64,000 nt of DNA, taken from positions 2,075,372-2,139,371 of the forward strand of contig JACGCN010000007.1 of the NCBI GenBank assembly GCA_014905825.1, in the 5' to 3' direction. Every line of letters begins with the position of its first letter. Within the stretch, counting starts at the first letter, position 1. The notes under the pieces are model-generated. The model was not told the origin of the DNA, made no database searches, and saw only the letters and a program-made list of their open reading frames with translations. The DNA comes from Lyophyllum atratum (lineage: Eukaryota; Basidiomycota; Agaricomycetes; Agaricales; Lyophyllaceae). Below, one piece after another: positions 47,695 through 58,500 of the stretch. A program made the position numbers and the translations under genes.

Positions 47695-50600
47695 ATGCTA
47701 CCTTCCCTATCTTCATCGGTCACACAAGGAATGCTGAATGGCAACCATGTATCGCTGTCATTCACGTCTACTTCTACTGCCTCGTTCATCTCCAACACTG
47801 TCGCCGATTACATTCAATCCGAAATCGCCCCTGTCATCGTCGTACCCACCCATCATGGACCTTTCACCTGTTCCATGACTTTGGGCGTAGCTGATTCAGA
47901 GACAGACGTGCTTTTAGGCTTAAATTGGTTAACTTACTATCGTGAATATTGCATGTCTCAAAACTTCACTCCTCCAACCATTACGTCCATAATCTCCCTT
48001 TTCAATGAAAAACTGCGTCGTACGTCTTCTTCCCATCCATCCCTTATTCCATTCTCATTGCACTGTAGTCCCTGTGCCGCGGATCACGTTTCGTAACACG
48101 ACGTCACTTTATAATAACCATGATAAACCCGATATTCCGTCATCTTCTCCATCTCCTGAAATTGTAAATTCTGCCTCTGGTGCTGTTCCCACTTCTACTA
48201 CATCCAATGTCCCCATAAATATTGTCCAAGCGATTCGCTTTGTCAATCCCTTTCTGTGCGACAACACGTCACCTTTATTTGAACATAGTGTCGATACCGA
48301 TTCTTACTTACGCGCCCATGGTATAGCATCAGTTGACTGGTCTGACAAAAGAAAAAGAACAGCGTTCACCCATCACCTCATAAACGGCCTATGCGCTAAT
48401 AGCGTATCTCCTGGATGTCGCGAACTTGCCTCTGATTTATGCGTACACGACTTATGCCTTTTGATAGGCTTTCAAATCCAGGAATGGTCATTGTCTTCAT
48501 CTAACACTCACCTCCGTCTGATCTGCGAATCTCTGGGATATACTGGTTTGTCAGAGAAGAAACAAATGCTTAATGTTCTAGCTACACGTTTCGGCACTTT
48601 AAAACATCGTAGATCTCAAGATGTCACCGTGATATTTAATAACTTATCCAAGACTACAAGACCCGCATTGTTATCATTATGCGCCGCACATGGCCTTCCT
48701 GACCTCGGCGTTCGGACGGATCTGTTCAAAGGCATTGTGCGCCACATCGCATCTGCCCATTGTTACTCCGCCCATATTTCTTCTCCACCCGCATGCCAAG
48801 CAGTACAGGATTGTTTCGAAGACGCTCATGTCTCCCAAAACATTATAGAAGCATCCATTCTACATAACTCTGTCCGCACGTGTGGAATCCAGACACTACA
48901 ATCAATACTAGACATCAAGCACATTCCATACACGTCCCTAGACAATGCACACGATCTAAGAGTAATACTTGACCGTCACATAACTTCTCTCAGTCACCGT
49001 GTTTTTCTCCCTCTCAGAATGCTATCCCCGGTCACGGACGACACAGCCAGTAAACTGCAGACAATTTCTTCGGAATGGCCACAGATTTCGCCTTCGTCAA
49101 TAAAAGATGGCTGCCAACGTCTCTTCCGTGACATGACATCTTCTGCATATCTGTCTGAACGCTGTTGCGCATCTTGTGCCGAAAATGTTCTTCGTAGGCA
49201 TTGTAAAGAATATCCATTGTCTTCCATCCCTCACGAATTACTACGCCGTCCTGATTATCACATCATTCACCCAATCGAACAGGATGGAGAACTCGAAAAT
49301 GTTGAAGACCAGGACATTCATGGTTCTGCGTGGTTACACGAAGACGTCATATCTCCAAGTATGCCATTCGAAGAAGGACGATTGAAGGACGTTCTTGTCG
49401 CACCTGAAGGGATCTTCGTCGACGTCACCACAACAGACATCACAATTGCTCTGTGCGATCCATGTCACTCGTCATTAACAAGACATAAATTACCCCAAAT
49501 GGCGCTGGCAAACCGCACGATGCTTGGTGATGTTCCACCTGAGCTGGCGGACTTGACATCGGTGGAAGAGTCACTCATAGCTTTATGCCATACAAAGTGT
49601 TGGATCTTACATTTGAAAGACTCCGACACGAAAGGGGTAAGCCAACGAGCAGTGAGAGGCCATGTCATGGTCTATCCCCAAAACCCCGGCGTTGTTGCCG
49701 ACATCCTGCCACCATCTATAGAACAGATTACGGCTTACATGTGCATCATGTTTGTAGGTTCTGTACGACCAACTGATGAATGGCTCCGAGAGCATGCGAC
49801 ACCCCTCGCGGTGCGGGCGAACAAAGTTCGACGCGCGTTAGTTTGGTTGAAGGCCCACAATCATCTGTATTCGCATATAACTATAAATGAGTCCGTGTTG
49901 CTTCAACTGCCGGAAGACGGCCTGCTTGACTACCACATCGAGTTGGTCTCCTCATCGTCGAACCAAGAAAGTCTTGTCTCAGGATACGAGCCGGACCTTT
50001 CTCAACGTTCAGAGGACATGAACGCGTTCACCGCTGCTGAGGGAGTGCTGCATAGCATCTTGATCTCCGATCTTGAAGGTCACGCGTCATCCGCACAACT
50101 GAAAGCAGCCGCCATGCGGCACATTAAACATAAAGGTGGTGACTACTTGCAAATGCGTCGTGGGTCTAACTTGGTTAACTGTTTCGACAATCCTACTATG
50201 TTTCCCATGATGTATCCGACTTTGTATCCCTACGGCATAGGTGGGTTCGACGACAGCAATCGGAACGTTCGAATCTCCACCAAAAATCACATCAAGCACC
50301 TACTTCGCCTAGCTGACAAACGGTTCCAAACCCACCACTCTTTTATCTTCTCCGCGTTTAACATGCTCCAACGTCGGACTTACTTACTTCACACTCACTT
50401 GAAGGTAAAAAAAATGACATTTCCCAAGGTAGCGCGTACATTCGAAGGAATTTCATCGGAATCTCTTCACGGTGTCGTTGAACGCTTTGCACAAGGTGAT
50501 AACACAACCGCCTACAGCGAACAAGAACGACAAGTGATAGCACTGATGAAAGAGGTCACTATGATAACCTCCCATGTTTCGGGATCTGATGCATCAAGAG

Positions 50601-51085
50601 CCATTATGAGAAACGAAATTAGAGCGTTGACCACGACTTTGGGCATGCCTTCCTTCTACGTCACAATAAATCCAGCCGACGTTTACAATCCGCTTCTGAA
50701 ATTTCTGGACGAAGGTAATATGGACATCGACAACCTCTCTGTAAACGACATTCCTCAATTTATGCCGCAATCAACTCTTATTGCACGTAATCCCATCGTT
50801 TGCGCGAAATTTTTCAACATTTACATCAAAGCCTTCCTTCATGCGTTGCTTGCGTGGCGTTCGGACCCCAACGACGTCCAACAAGGCATTCTGGGACACG
50901 TCCGGGGTCATTACGGCTGTGTCGAACAACAGGGCAGAGGATCGTTACATGTGCATTTTCTACTTTGGGTGACAGGCTCTCTTGATTGCCAATTTCGAGG
51001 AAAGGTTTGCCTTGAGCCTTCATCTCAAGAATTCGGGCTTTCTTGGTTGGGGTACATGCAACCATGTTGGAACGGATATTTGTGA
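47695..51085 (+). pseudogene. Helitron Rep gene, truncated before helicase
   Basis: Two exons join in phase through a 49-nt intron (48020-48068) into one frame of 1113 residues. The N-terminus resembles a retropepsin-like fold (GMLNGNHVSLSF, TASFISNTVADYI, DVLLGLNWL) but has Ser where the catalytic Asp should be. The middle carries DUF6570 (LALANRTMLGDVPPELADL, VRGHVMVYPQNP, ALVWLKAHNHLY). Then comes the Helitron-like N-terminal Rep region (MYPTLYPYGIGGFDD, FFAFN-like IFSAFNMLQRRTYLL, VTINPADVYNPLLKFL) and the HUH metal motif GRGSLHVHFLLW near residue 1069. It stops about 45 residues later. The catalytic tyrosines and the whole Pif1-like helicase are missing, so the protein could not mobilise an element by itself. 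No downstream frame restores them. Confidence 0.82.
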
Positions 51086-51718
51086 GTGATCTTCCAGCAA
51101 AAAGACGCGAGGTTTGATGTTTGGGTGAAGAAAATCGACGAACACGACGCGTCGTGTCAATGTGACTGTCACAATTTCACGACATGTCAGTGTGATCATA
51201 GGATTTCTTGCCTCAATAACATTTTTCATACTTGTACAAGTACACACATAAACTACACGTCCTTAGCTCCCTATCTCTCCCTGTAAGTTAGTCCATAAGT
51301 GTTACCGTTATGGTGTGGTTGACGCGTCGAACCGAGACGCGTCGACTCTGCAATCTTTTCTCACGCCACTGTATACTAGGTCAGAGATCTCTTCGAAGTC
51401 TCCATTGATAAATCTAGTCTCGTTCTTCATAACATCTACCGTCGTCTACCGTATCTCCTTAGTCTATCGCCTTCATTGATATCTCGTATTGTGCTTACTG
51501 ACATCTGACGTATCTCCATAGTCTATTGCCTTCATCGCCGTCCCTATTGACATCTCGTATTGCACTTACTTCTATATAGGAGTTAAGCTCAAACAAACAC
51601 TTGACTATCAAAGCTTTATCGAAAACCCCACGAACACTAGAGACTTGCCCGTTCACAAGAATAGTTCCGGCAGAATCTAGGCACTGACTTCTTATTGAAA
51701 AGAATAAAGTGTGACAGC
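51086..51718. other. no gene seen, 3' of Helitron remnant
   Basis: A 66-codon frame at 51086-51286 is Cys-rich (CQCDCHNFTTCQCD) but short and unsupported. No helicase sequence is found on either strand. Confidence 0.5.
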
Positions 51719-51785
51719 GTGCGTTGGCGTGCATTAGCGTGCAGGTGGCGTGTGACTGGCGTGCCAATGTGGCTGTGCTAGCGTG
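51719..51785 (+). repeat. GCGTG array, right end of a neighbouring element
   Basis: Seven GCGTG-type motifs in 67 bases, ending GTGGCTGTGCTAGCGTG (51769-51785). The same 17-mer closes the outer element at 63366-63382. I read it as the right end of another family member lying to the left; the body of that element was not identified. Confidence 0.7.
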
Positions 51786-51952
51786 CAGCCCAACAGTTTG
51801 ACGTCGATTTGAGCGACCGAGCGAAGTTTTTGAGCAAAATCTTGACTTTAATGATGGATGTACGTAGCCTATAAACCCTTTTCGGGTCTCAAAAACCTAA
51901 CATAACGACCCACGACCTGGATCCCGACCTACATATGTGGACACAAGCGTGC

Positions 51953-52011
51953 CACGCTATGCACGTCTGGCCACGCTTGCACGCCTGTGCCACGCCGATT
52001 TTCCTGTGCCC
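51953..52011 (+). repeat. 59-bp left terminal repeat (copy 1)
   Basis: Starts CACGCTATGCACG and continues with CCACGC motifs to GTGCCC. It is repeated at 63540-63598 with one difference in 59 bases (T at 51966, C at 63553). The start is roughly inverse to the right-end GTGCTAGCGTG. The stop codon of the outer element's gene falls within it (51957-51959). Confidence 0.88.
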
Positions 52012-55000
52012 GATTCCAGGATAGCTTCCGCAAGATTTGGCTGCTGTTTAAGACGGCTGGCAATGAAAAGTGTGTAAGCATGCGCAATGGGCAAGCGACC
52101 GATCCATTCGTGTCGACGTTTTCTAGTCTTGCTGATATGTACTTCAAACCAATTAGCGACCTGAGCCCTTTCTACAATGGAAAGGCTTCCGACATGAGGC
52201 ACAATTGTCGTCGAAGTATTCTTGTTGAGAGCTTCGAGCCATGATTTGGCCGGTATAACTTCGTCGTCTAGCTCGCTTGGCGTGTTAAGTAGTTTCTTGA
52301 GGATGTCCACATTGGCTAAAAGGGCATGATCAACTTCCGCAGTATAAGGAACACTGGTAGGATCCGCAAGAATGTCCTCTGATGTCGGAACTTCACAGGC
52401 ATGGCGCCACTTTCCAAGCTGTAATGTCTTTGTTAGTACTCTTGTTTGATTAAAATTGGCTTTACTGACCCGAACATTTCTTCTACCCATACGATCTAGC
52501 CATAAGGAATCGATGATGTCTTTAAAGGCCACCACGGTGGTCGGAGTCTCGCCTGTGGGGATTTCGAAGTTGCATTCCCGCCACCAGCGGACCATCCAGC
52601 TGGGTTCCATACTTTTGATCGGCTTCACAAGACGTACAGGATACCAGAAGTCCCCACGACGAGCGAGGGCTCCCATTCCAGGCCTTATCAATATCTTCAG
52701 TATACGTCAATTCGGTTTCTATCATAGGTGAGCTTACTTTAAACGGTCTTTCATAGGTTTATTCAAACCTATACGAGCTTCTATCTGTCTGCAACGTCAT
52801 TTAGTTACGAGAGATGCAAACTGAACAAGATATACTTACTTGCGCTTGGAGATCCTAGTAAGCTGCTGGCGAGGTAGGAGGTATGACGGATCACAAGTGT
52901 CGCAGATAAATCTATCCTTCTTTCCAAGATTGCTCGCCCTCGCATCTCGCTGGCAAGCAATGTGAGACCATTCATTGCACTCATCACATTGGATGGCCTC
53001 CCCATCTTCCTCTCGGTATAGCCTATTTCCATCGCCATGTGTTCCACACCGACAACTCAAGTCAAACTCGGAGTCAGGTAACAAGGATTTCGAAGAAGGC
53101 GCACGTGTGACGGAGAGCGATGTAATGTGGTGCTTGGAAGGATCTGTGATGTCTAGGGCATTCTCACTAACTCCTTCCTCCGATTCTGGTGGATCAGGAG
53201 AAAATTCGAGGGAGATCTGGGAGAGCGGTGATGCAATGCGAGTGCGCGAGAGATACTCGGCGGTGCGACTTCTGTAAGGATTGACGATCCAAAACCGTTC
53301 CTTCTTATCCATCAGAGTGAAATCGGGGTGAGGGTAAGACATTGTGAAGGGTTTGTCGAGTGTGGTCTGGGAGGGGTGGATGTTGAACCGGTCACGATAG
53401 GCCTTTGCGCGCAGTTCAAAGAACTTTTCCTGCGCCCGCAGACCGCCACGGAGGTGATAAAATACTTGATGAATAGCATAGCCTTCCGGGAGACGAATCT
53501 TCTTTCCAGATAAGTGCGTAGAAACCTTCGCATCGCGTTCCTGAACGGGATATCCGTTGTGCAACATTCCATCATAGGTATAGATATTGTCCTCGAATAT
53601 GTAGCGTGCAGTGAAGTGACTTTCTGCACGATTAACGAGTGCGAAGCCTATGAGATCGTATACAAGGCCATCATCCTCTGCTGCAGCCTTCGAGTGGGGA
53701 GTGATAGTGGACGGATATTTCCAGGATTGAGTCTCGATGTTGTCGTCATGGAGGGATTCATCACCAATTTCGATAGCAAGCACAACGGGCAACGAGATGA
53801 CCAGACCTTTAATATCAGTCCGAGTCCCAGCGCAGGAGGATATGCCGTCTTTGAATCGCCAGCAGGACGAAGAGGGAATTGGCGATTTGTCAACGGAGAA
53901 ATAATCTTTGAGGTAGTTCGCCAGACTTCCGTTATGTTTTTTGTACATTGTGAGGCCAACTTGGTGGATCCCACGAAGATGTGGGGTCTCGGAGATTTCG
54001 ACGTGGGGACCTCCAATTTTTGACGAGCCCGAGCAGTGGTGGATATCAATCAGGACAGCCTGGAAATAAAGCCCGGCACGGAATGAATCAGGAAGTTCGC
54101 TTTCCCGTCGAGCAAGCTCAGAAAGCCATACCTAGTGCCAAGTAAGTAATATTAGATATACAGGGATAAGGCGTACTTACGAATACAGACTCGAATGTAG
54201 CTAGGCCGCCAATAATGCGCTTGTTGCGAAGAATCTTTCTCAAAGCTTCACGTCGCTTTAGAAGGGTTTGAGAGGCGGATGCATCCTTCGGGTCCACAGC
54301 TCGCTGGGTTTCTAACGTCTCATACAGCGCACGAAGTCCGGAACCTTTGGGCAACAATTTGAACAGTTGCGAGAATTCGTCGAAGCTCCTACTGGTGGCA
54401 GCGAACAAAAGCTGAAGAGCGGTGTCCAACCAACATGAGTTTGAGCTCCAAGGATAACTTGCAGGGCCTAGAAGCGGTGCGCTCGGCTCCTTGGCAGTAT
54501 CGGGGGAATGGTGATTCGCTTTACGCTTCTTATCCTTTGTGTGAACAAGCTCCTTGGCGGTATCGGGAGGACGGCCATCGTTAGCTTTACGCTTCTTCTC
54601 GTCCGGCTTTACAGCCCGTGTCGGTTTCGTGCGACCGATGTTATTCGCAACGACCTTCCAGGGCTCTGTCTGGCCATATCGAATTAGTGCACCCTCTAAT
54701 ATACACGTTGATCAGTTTTTGAATAAATATCAGACTCAGGAGCTACACACTTGTTGCCCCATGGTGAAGCCGTTCATAATATACAGCTGCGGCGTGGAGC
54801 GCCCGCATACCTCCAAGAAAATTGTGGTCCTTTCCGCAGCCACTGTAGAGCTTCCAATGCATCGCTTCCTCTGCGTTCGTCGTGCTGGGAAGAGAGTCCC
54901 AGACATCAATATCCATGGCGCGTTCAGACTCGAAAAGCCTCGATGCATTTCCAGGTCGCATCCACCAAGAAAGCCATGACTCGAGCTTAGGGTAGTCACG

Positions 55001-55164
55001 TATTATGAGGGCGCAACGGGACAAGAATTCTCCCGTGTCAGGAGCGTCGAGAAGAGCCATTGCACGAGCGACAAAGTACTCGGTCATGTTCGGAGGAACA
55101 GCTCCACTAATCCGACTGACTCGGGTTACACCAGCTCGAAAATGCTCCTGGCATCCGCGAATTA
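51957..55164 (-). pseudogene. outer transposase gene, C-terminal part (USP and PHD)
   Basis: Downstream part of the gene split at 55165-61360. Exons 55164-54751, 54695-54181, 54131-52840, 52788-52738, 52683-52470 and 52418-51957 join in phase. Starting EALIRGCQEHF (minus strand), it holds the last part of the transposase core (SLPSTTNAEEAMHWKLYSG; the Glu may be the third catalytic acid), then a USP/C19 deubiquitinase-like domain with Cys box SSNSCWLDTALQLLF (Cys near residue 711 of the intact protein) and His box AESHFTARYIFEDNIYTYDG (His near 968), then a PHD finger (CRCGTHGDGN, AIQCDECNEWSHIACQRDA, FICDTCDP), and a conserved end (GALARRGDFWYPVRLV, VPYTAEVDHAL). Its own sequence has no other break. 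Cut off from its promoter and start by the insertion. Confidence 0.85.
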
Positions 55165-55172
55165 GAGCCTCA
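55165..55172 (+). repeat. 8-bp target-site duplication, left copy
   Basis: GAGCCTCA immediately before the left inverted repeat. An identical octamer lies directly after the right inverted repeat at 61353-61360. Confidence 0.92.
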
Positions 55173-55194
55173 CAAGGGGGTGTCGGAGTTTAAA
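55173..55194 (+). repeat. left terminal inverted repeat of inner transposon
   Basis: CAAGGGGGTGTCGGAGTTTAAA. It pairs with the right end read inversely: the first 10 bases are identical, then one substitution and one single-base gap within the next 12. Confidence 0.92.
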
Positions 55195-55533
55195 TATCGC
55201 ACCAAGGGTCGGTCGGTCGGTTCGAGGATGGGGTCACTAAATATTTTTTGGACCTATCATATTTTTGCATGGAAATCGAGTATTTGGCTGATTTACCGCC
55301 TCACAAGCAACTTGAAATGGCCAGATGAATGACGTCACTGTGTGAGGGGCGGATTTTGTCCAAGGGTAACCAAAATCGACCCTCAATTTGACTAAGCGTT
55401 TGGTCACATGATCATCGTCATGTGTCTCAAATCTCCAGAGATTGCATCCCAAGAAAATCGTCGCAGCACGAAAATATATTCCATTACTATCCTATTCTCA
55501 ATCTATTCTACGGATACATACTCAGCTAATATT

Positions 55534-58500
55534 ATGGACCTTCAGTCGGTGAGAACATCTACTGCATGAATTATTAAATTGCTGACCATAATATCTCTAA
55601 TAGACGGCGGCATGGGTGGTTGACGCTGACGGCTTTGTAGAATGTCCAGAATGCGGGGAAAAGAAGCGAGCGGGTGCCGCGGGAGTTGGCAACATCCAGA
55701 GGAACCATGTCGGTTCCCAGATCTGCAAGGACAAAGCTGCGAAACGGAAGAAAGGGGACAGAAAGAAAAATGCCTCACTACTCGATTTTTTTCAGCGAGG
55801 GCGCCCGATGCCAGTGCCGTCAACAGTGACCAGTGATCCGGTCATCCAGACAGCTGCTCTACCCCCACAAATTGGCCTAGAAACTCCATGTGAAACACGC
55901 TCCGAACCCAAGACAACCACGGCACCTACTTCATCAGCATTTCTGCGTCGACTCCAAGAGATCTCGGATACCCTCCCTTCGACGATCCCCGAGGCAATTC
56001 CAACAGACCCGTTGGCCCAGTTCGCAGACCCTGCCGCACATGACAACACCGAGGTCTCGCCGGACGATCTGTGGGAGGAAGCGCTGAATCCTTTCCTGAA
56101 GGGGGTATTGGGGTGGGGGAATGATATCGATATGGCGACCGTAATCCGACGTGGCAAGCTGGGATTTGGAGGGTTGGTGGTGTTTGTGAAGTACTTTACA
56201 GAGACGCGAGGTGTGAACGAGGCGCTGTTTGAAGGGAAGTTGACGAATCTAGTAGAAAGTGCACTGAAAATCATGTTAGTATTGATTTGCCCTCGAAAGA
56301 GCTACTGACTTACATCCCGCGAATTCCAGAGCATCCGAGCCACGCAACCCCTGCCCAGAACAAAGCCAGCCCCAGCTAACCACGCCTAAACCCATCGATG
56401 TAAACGAAATCGACGAAATCATCGAAATGGTGCCTGCTGGTGACTCCAAGGCTGTTAGCAAGCATATAGCACGCTCCATCGGACCTAGCTCACCTCCCAG
56501 CTGCCAGGGCTTTGTCCTCGACATCCCTGACGGACAGTCACCCTATACCATGTACCCATACGGCCTTCATACCCTTCATCGCTTGCCGTGGAACCCCTAC
56601 ATCGACTCGAATGGGATTCTCAAGCTCTTTGCTCATGGATGCAGTAGACAACGTACCTCCGCACAAGAATCCTGCATTGCATGTCGTGCCCTTCGTCACA
56701 ACAGTATCCTGGAGGGTATATTAGATCGTATGGAGCATGGTGTTGCAGAAAACACACCGTTTTTGTACCATGGGATCTCGGGTCTCACAGAACTTCTTAA
56801 ACGTAAAAACGAGCGGATCGAGCGCCAGCATCTTCGAGGCCTGGTCCAGGCAAGGAGCCTCCTTGGGAAAGCGACTGCTCTTGCTGACCACAAGCGATTC
56901 ATGGTGGCAATGGCAAGTGGAAAAGTCGAACGTGTCGACCGCTTGGTAAGGATTGCCTTGGGGCAGCAGAAGGGAATTCGAGCTGTCTTGAAGCTGTTTG
57001 ACAAAGCCGCACAGGGTCTCTACAAGCCAAAAAGTTTCAGTGAAGAAGACGAGATGCGGGGCTTACTTTTATGGCGTCTTGGGGGTAATCGATTGGCCTA
57101 CTTCGCAAACAAAGCCCTTGGCCTGCCCAGTGTCAGCACCCTCCGCACTCGCACCATCATGCCACCCATTATTCCTTCCCATGCCAGGCCAACGACCGCG
57201 GAGATTGAGGCAAACATAGTGGCAAGCTTCGAGAGTGTGATGGATGTGGTTCAAGGGCAAGGGACCGTCCTGCATGCAGTACTGATGTTTGATGAGATCG
57301 CATCCGAAAAGAGAATCAGGCTTGATCGCCGGCAAGACCTCTTTCTGGGAGTGTGCCGAGAACACGGGCACAGGACATCTCTCGAGTTCACGACGGCCGA
57401 TGACTTGGAGGAGCTGTTCCATGCACTCGACAGCGGGGAAATTCATTATGCCGCAGAAGTATGTTGTTCAATCCCATTCAAAAATGTTGCTAAACATGTA
57501 TACTATTCATAGGCTACTGTAGGCGCCTTAGGAGTGCTTTGCGAAAATAATCGCATCTATCCTGCGCGTGCCATTCTGGTCTCTGGCGACTGTAAGCAGG
57601 AGACTGGCGCAGAGCATGCCGTTGTTCTTCAGACCGCAATTGATGGCATAGATAACACACGTACTGAAACCTTCAAAATTCGAACTGTATCCATCGCCTC
57701 CGATGGTGAGAAGCGCCGGGGTGTGGCCATGGCTCAACTCACATTCAAAAAACAGCTCGAACCCCAATCCGATATCTTCCCGCTCCTGTCTGGATTGAAA
57801 TTCATGGATATGCATGTCGGCGACGACGATTTGACATGCGACAAGGATTGGAAGCACCTCTTTAAACGGCTTCGAAATCTCCTTCTTCGAGAGCGAGGGA
57901 TAGTTGTAGCAGGAATCCGTATCACGCCGGCAATTCTTCGTGCTCATTTTATCTCCGAAGGAGCTACGGCAGACCATATTCGAGCGACATTTAATCCTGA
58001 CGATCTTCAAGATGTCCGAATCGCGTTTGATATGCTTAAAGACATCTGGACACTTCCGAGGACGCCTTCGAAGCCCAGCGCTTCTCCTGGTTTCCAAAAT
58101 ACACGAGACGCACTCTGGATTTTCGGGCGGGTTCTCTTTTACCTCCTTGTTCCTTTCCTTTGCATCGACCTTACCCTCTCCGAGCAACTGGAACATCTGA
58201 GCGCTGCGGCACACCTCGCCATGGCCCTTTACCGCAAAGTTGGGAAGGACTTTCTTCCTACCGAGCTCTATACCGACTTGATGCTTATGATCAAAAACAC
58301 CTATTTCTGTGTCGCCAAAGGCAAGGTCGATAACCCCCGTGAATCATTCTGGATTATCCTGCTAGGGACCGACAGGTTAGAACAACTATTTGGAATTTTA
58401 CGCACAATGGTTGGCAATAATGTGAATGTCGATCTCTATCAACTTGTCGAGCGCTTAAGCGGAACCACGGAGGTGTCGAATATCCTCGCGAAATATCCTC

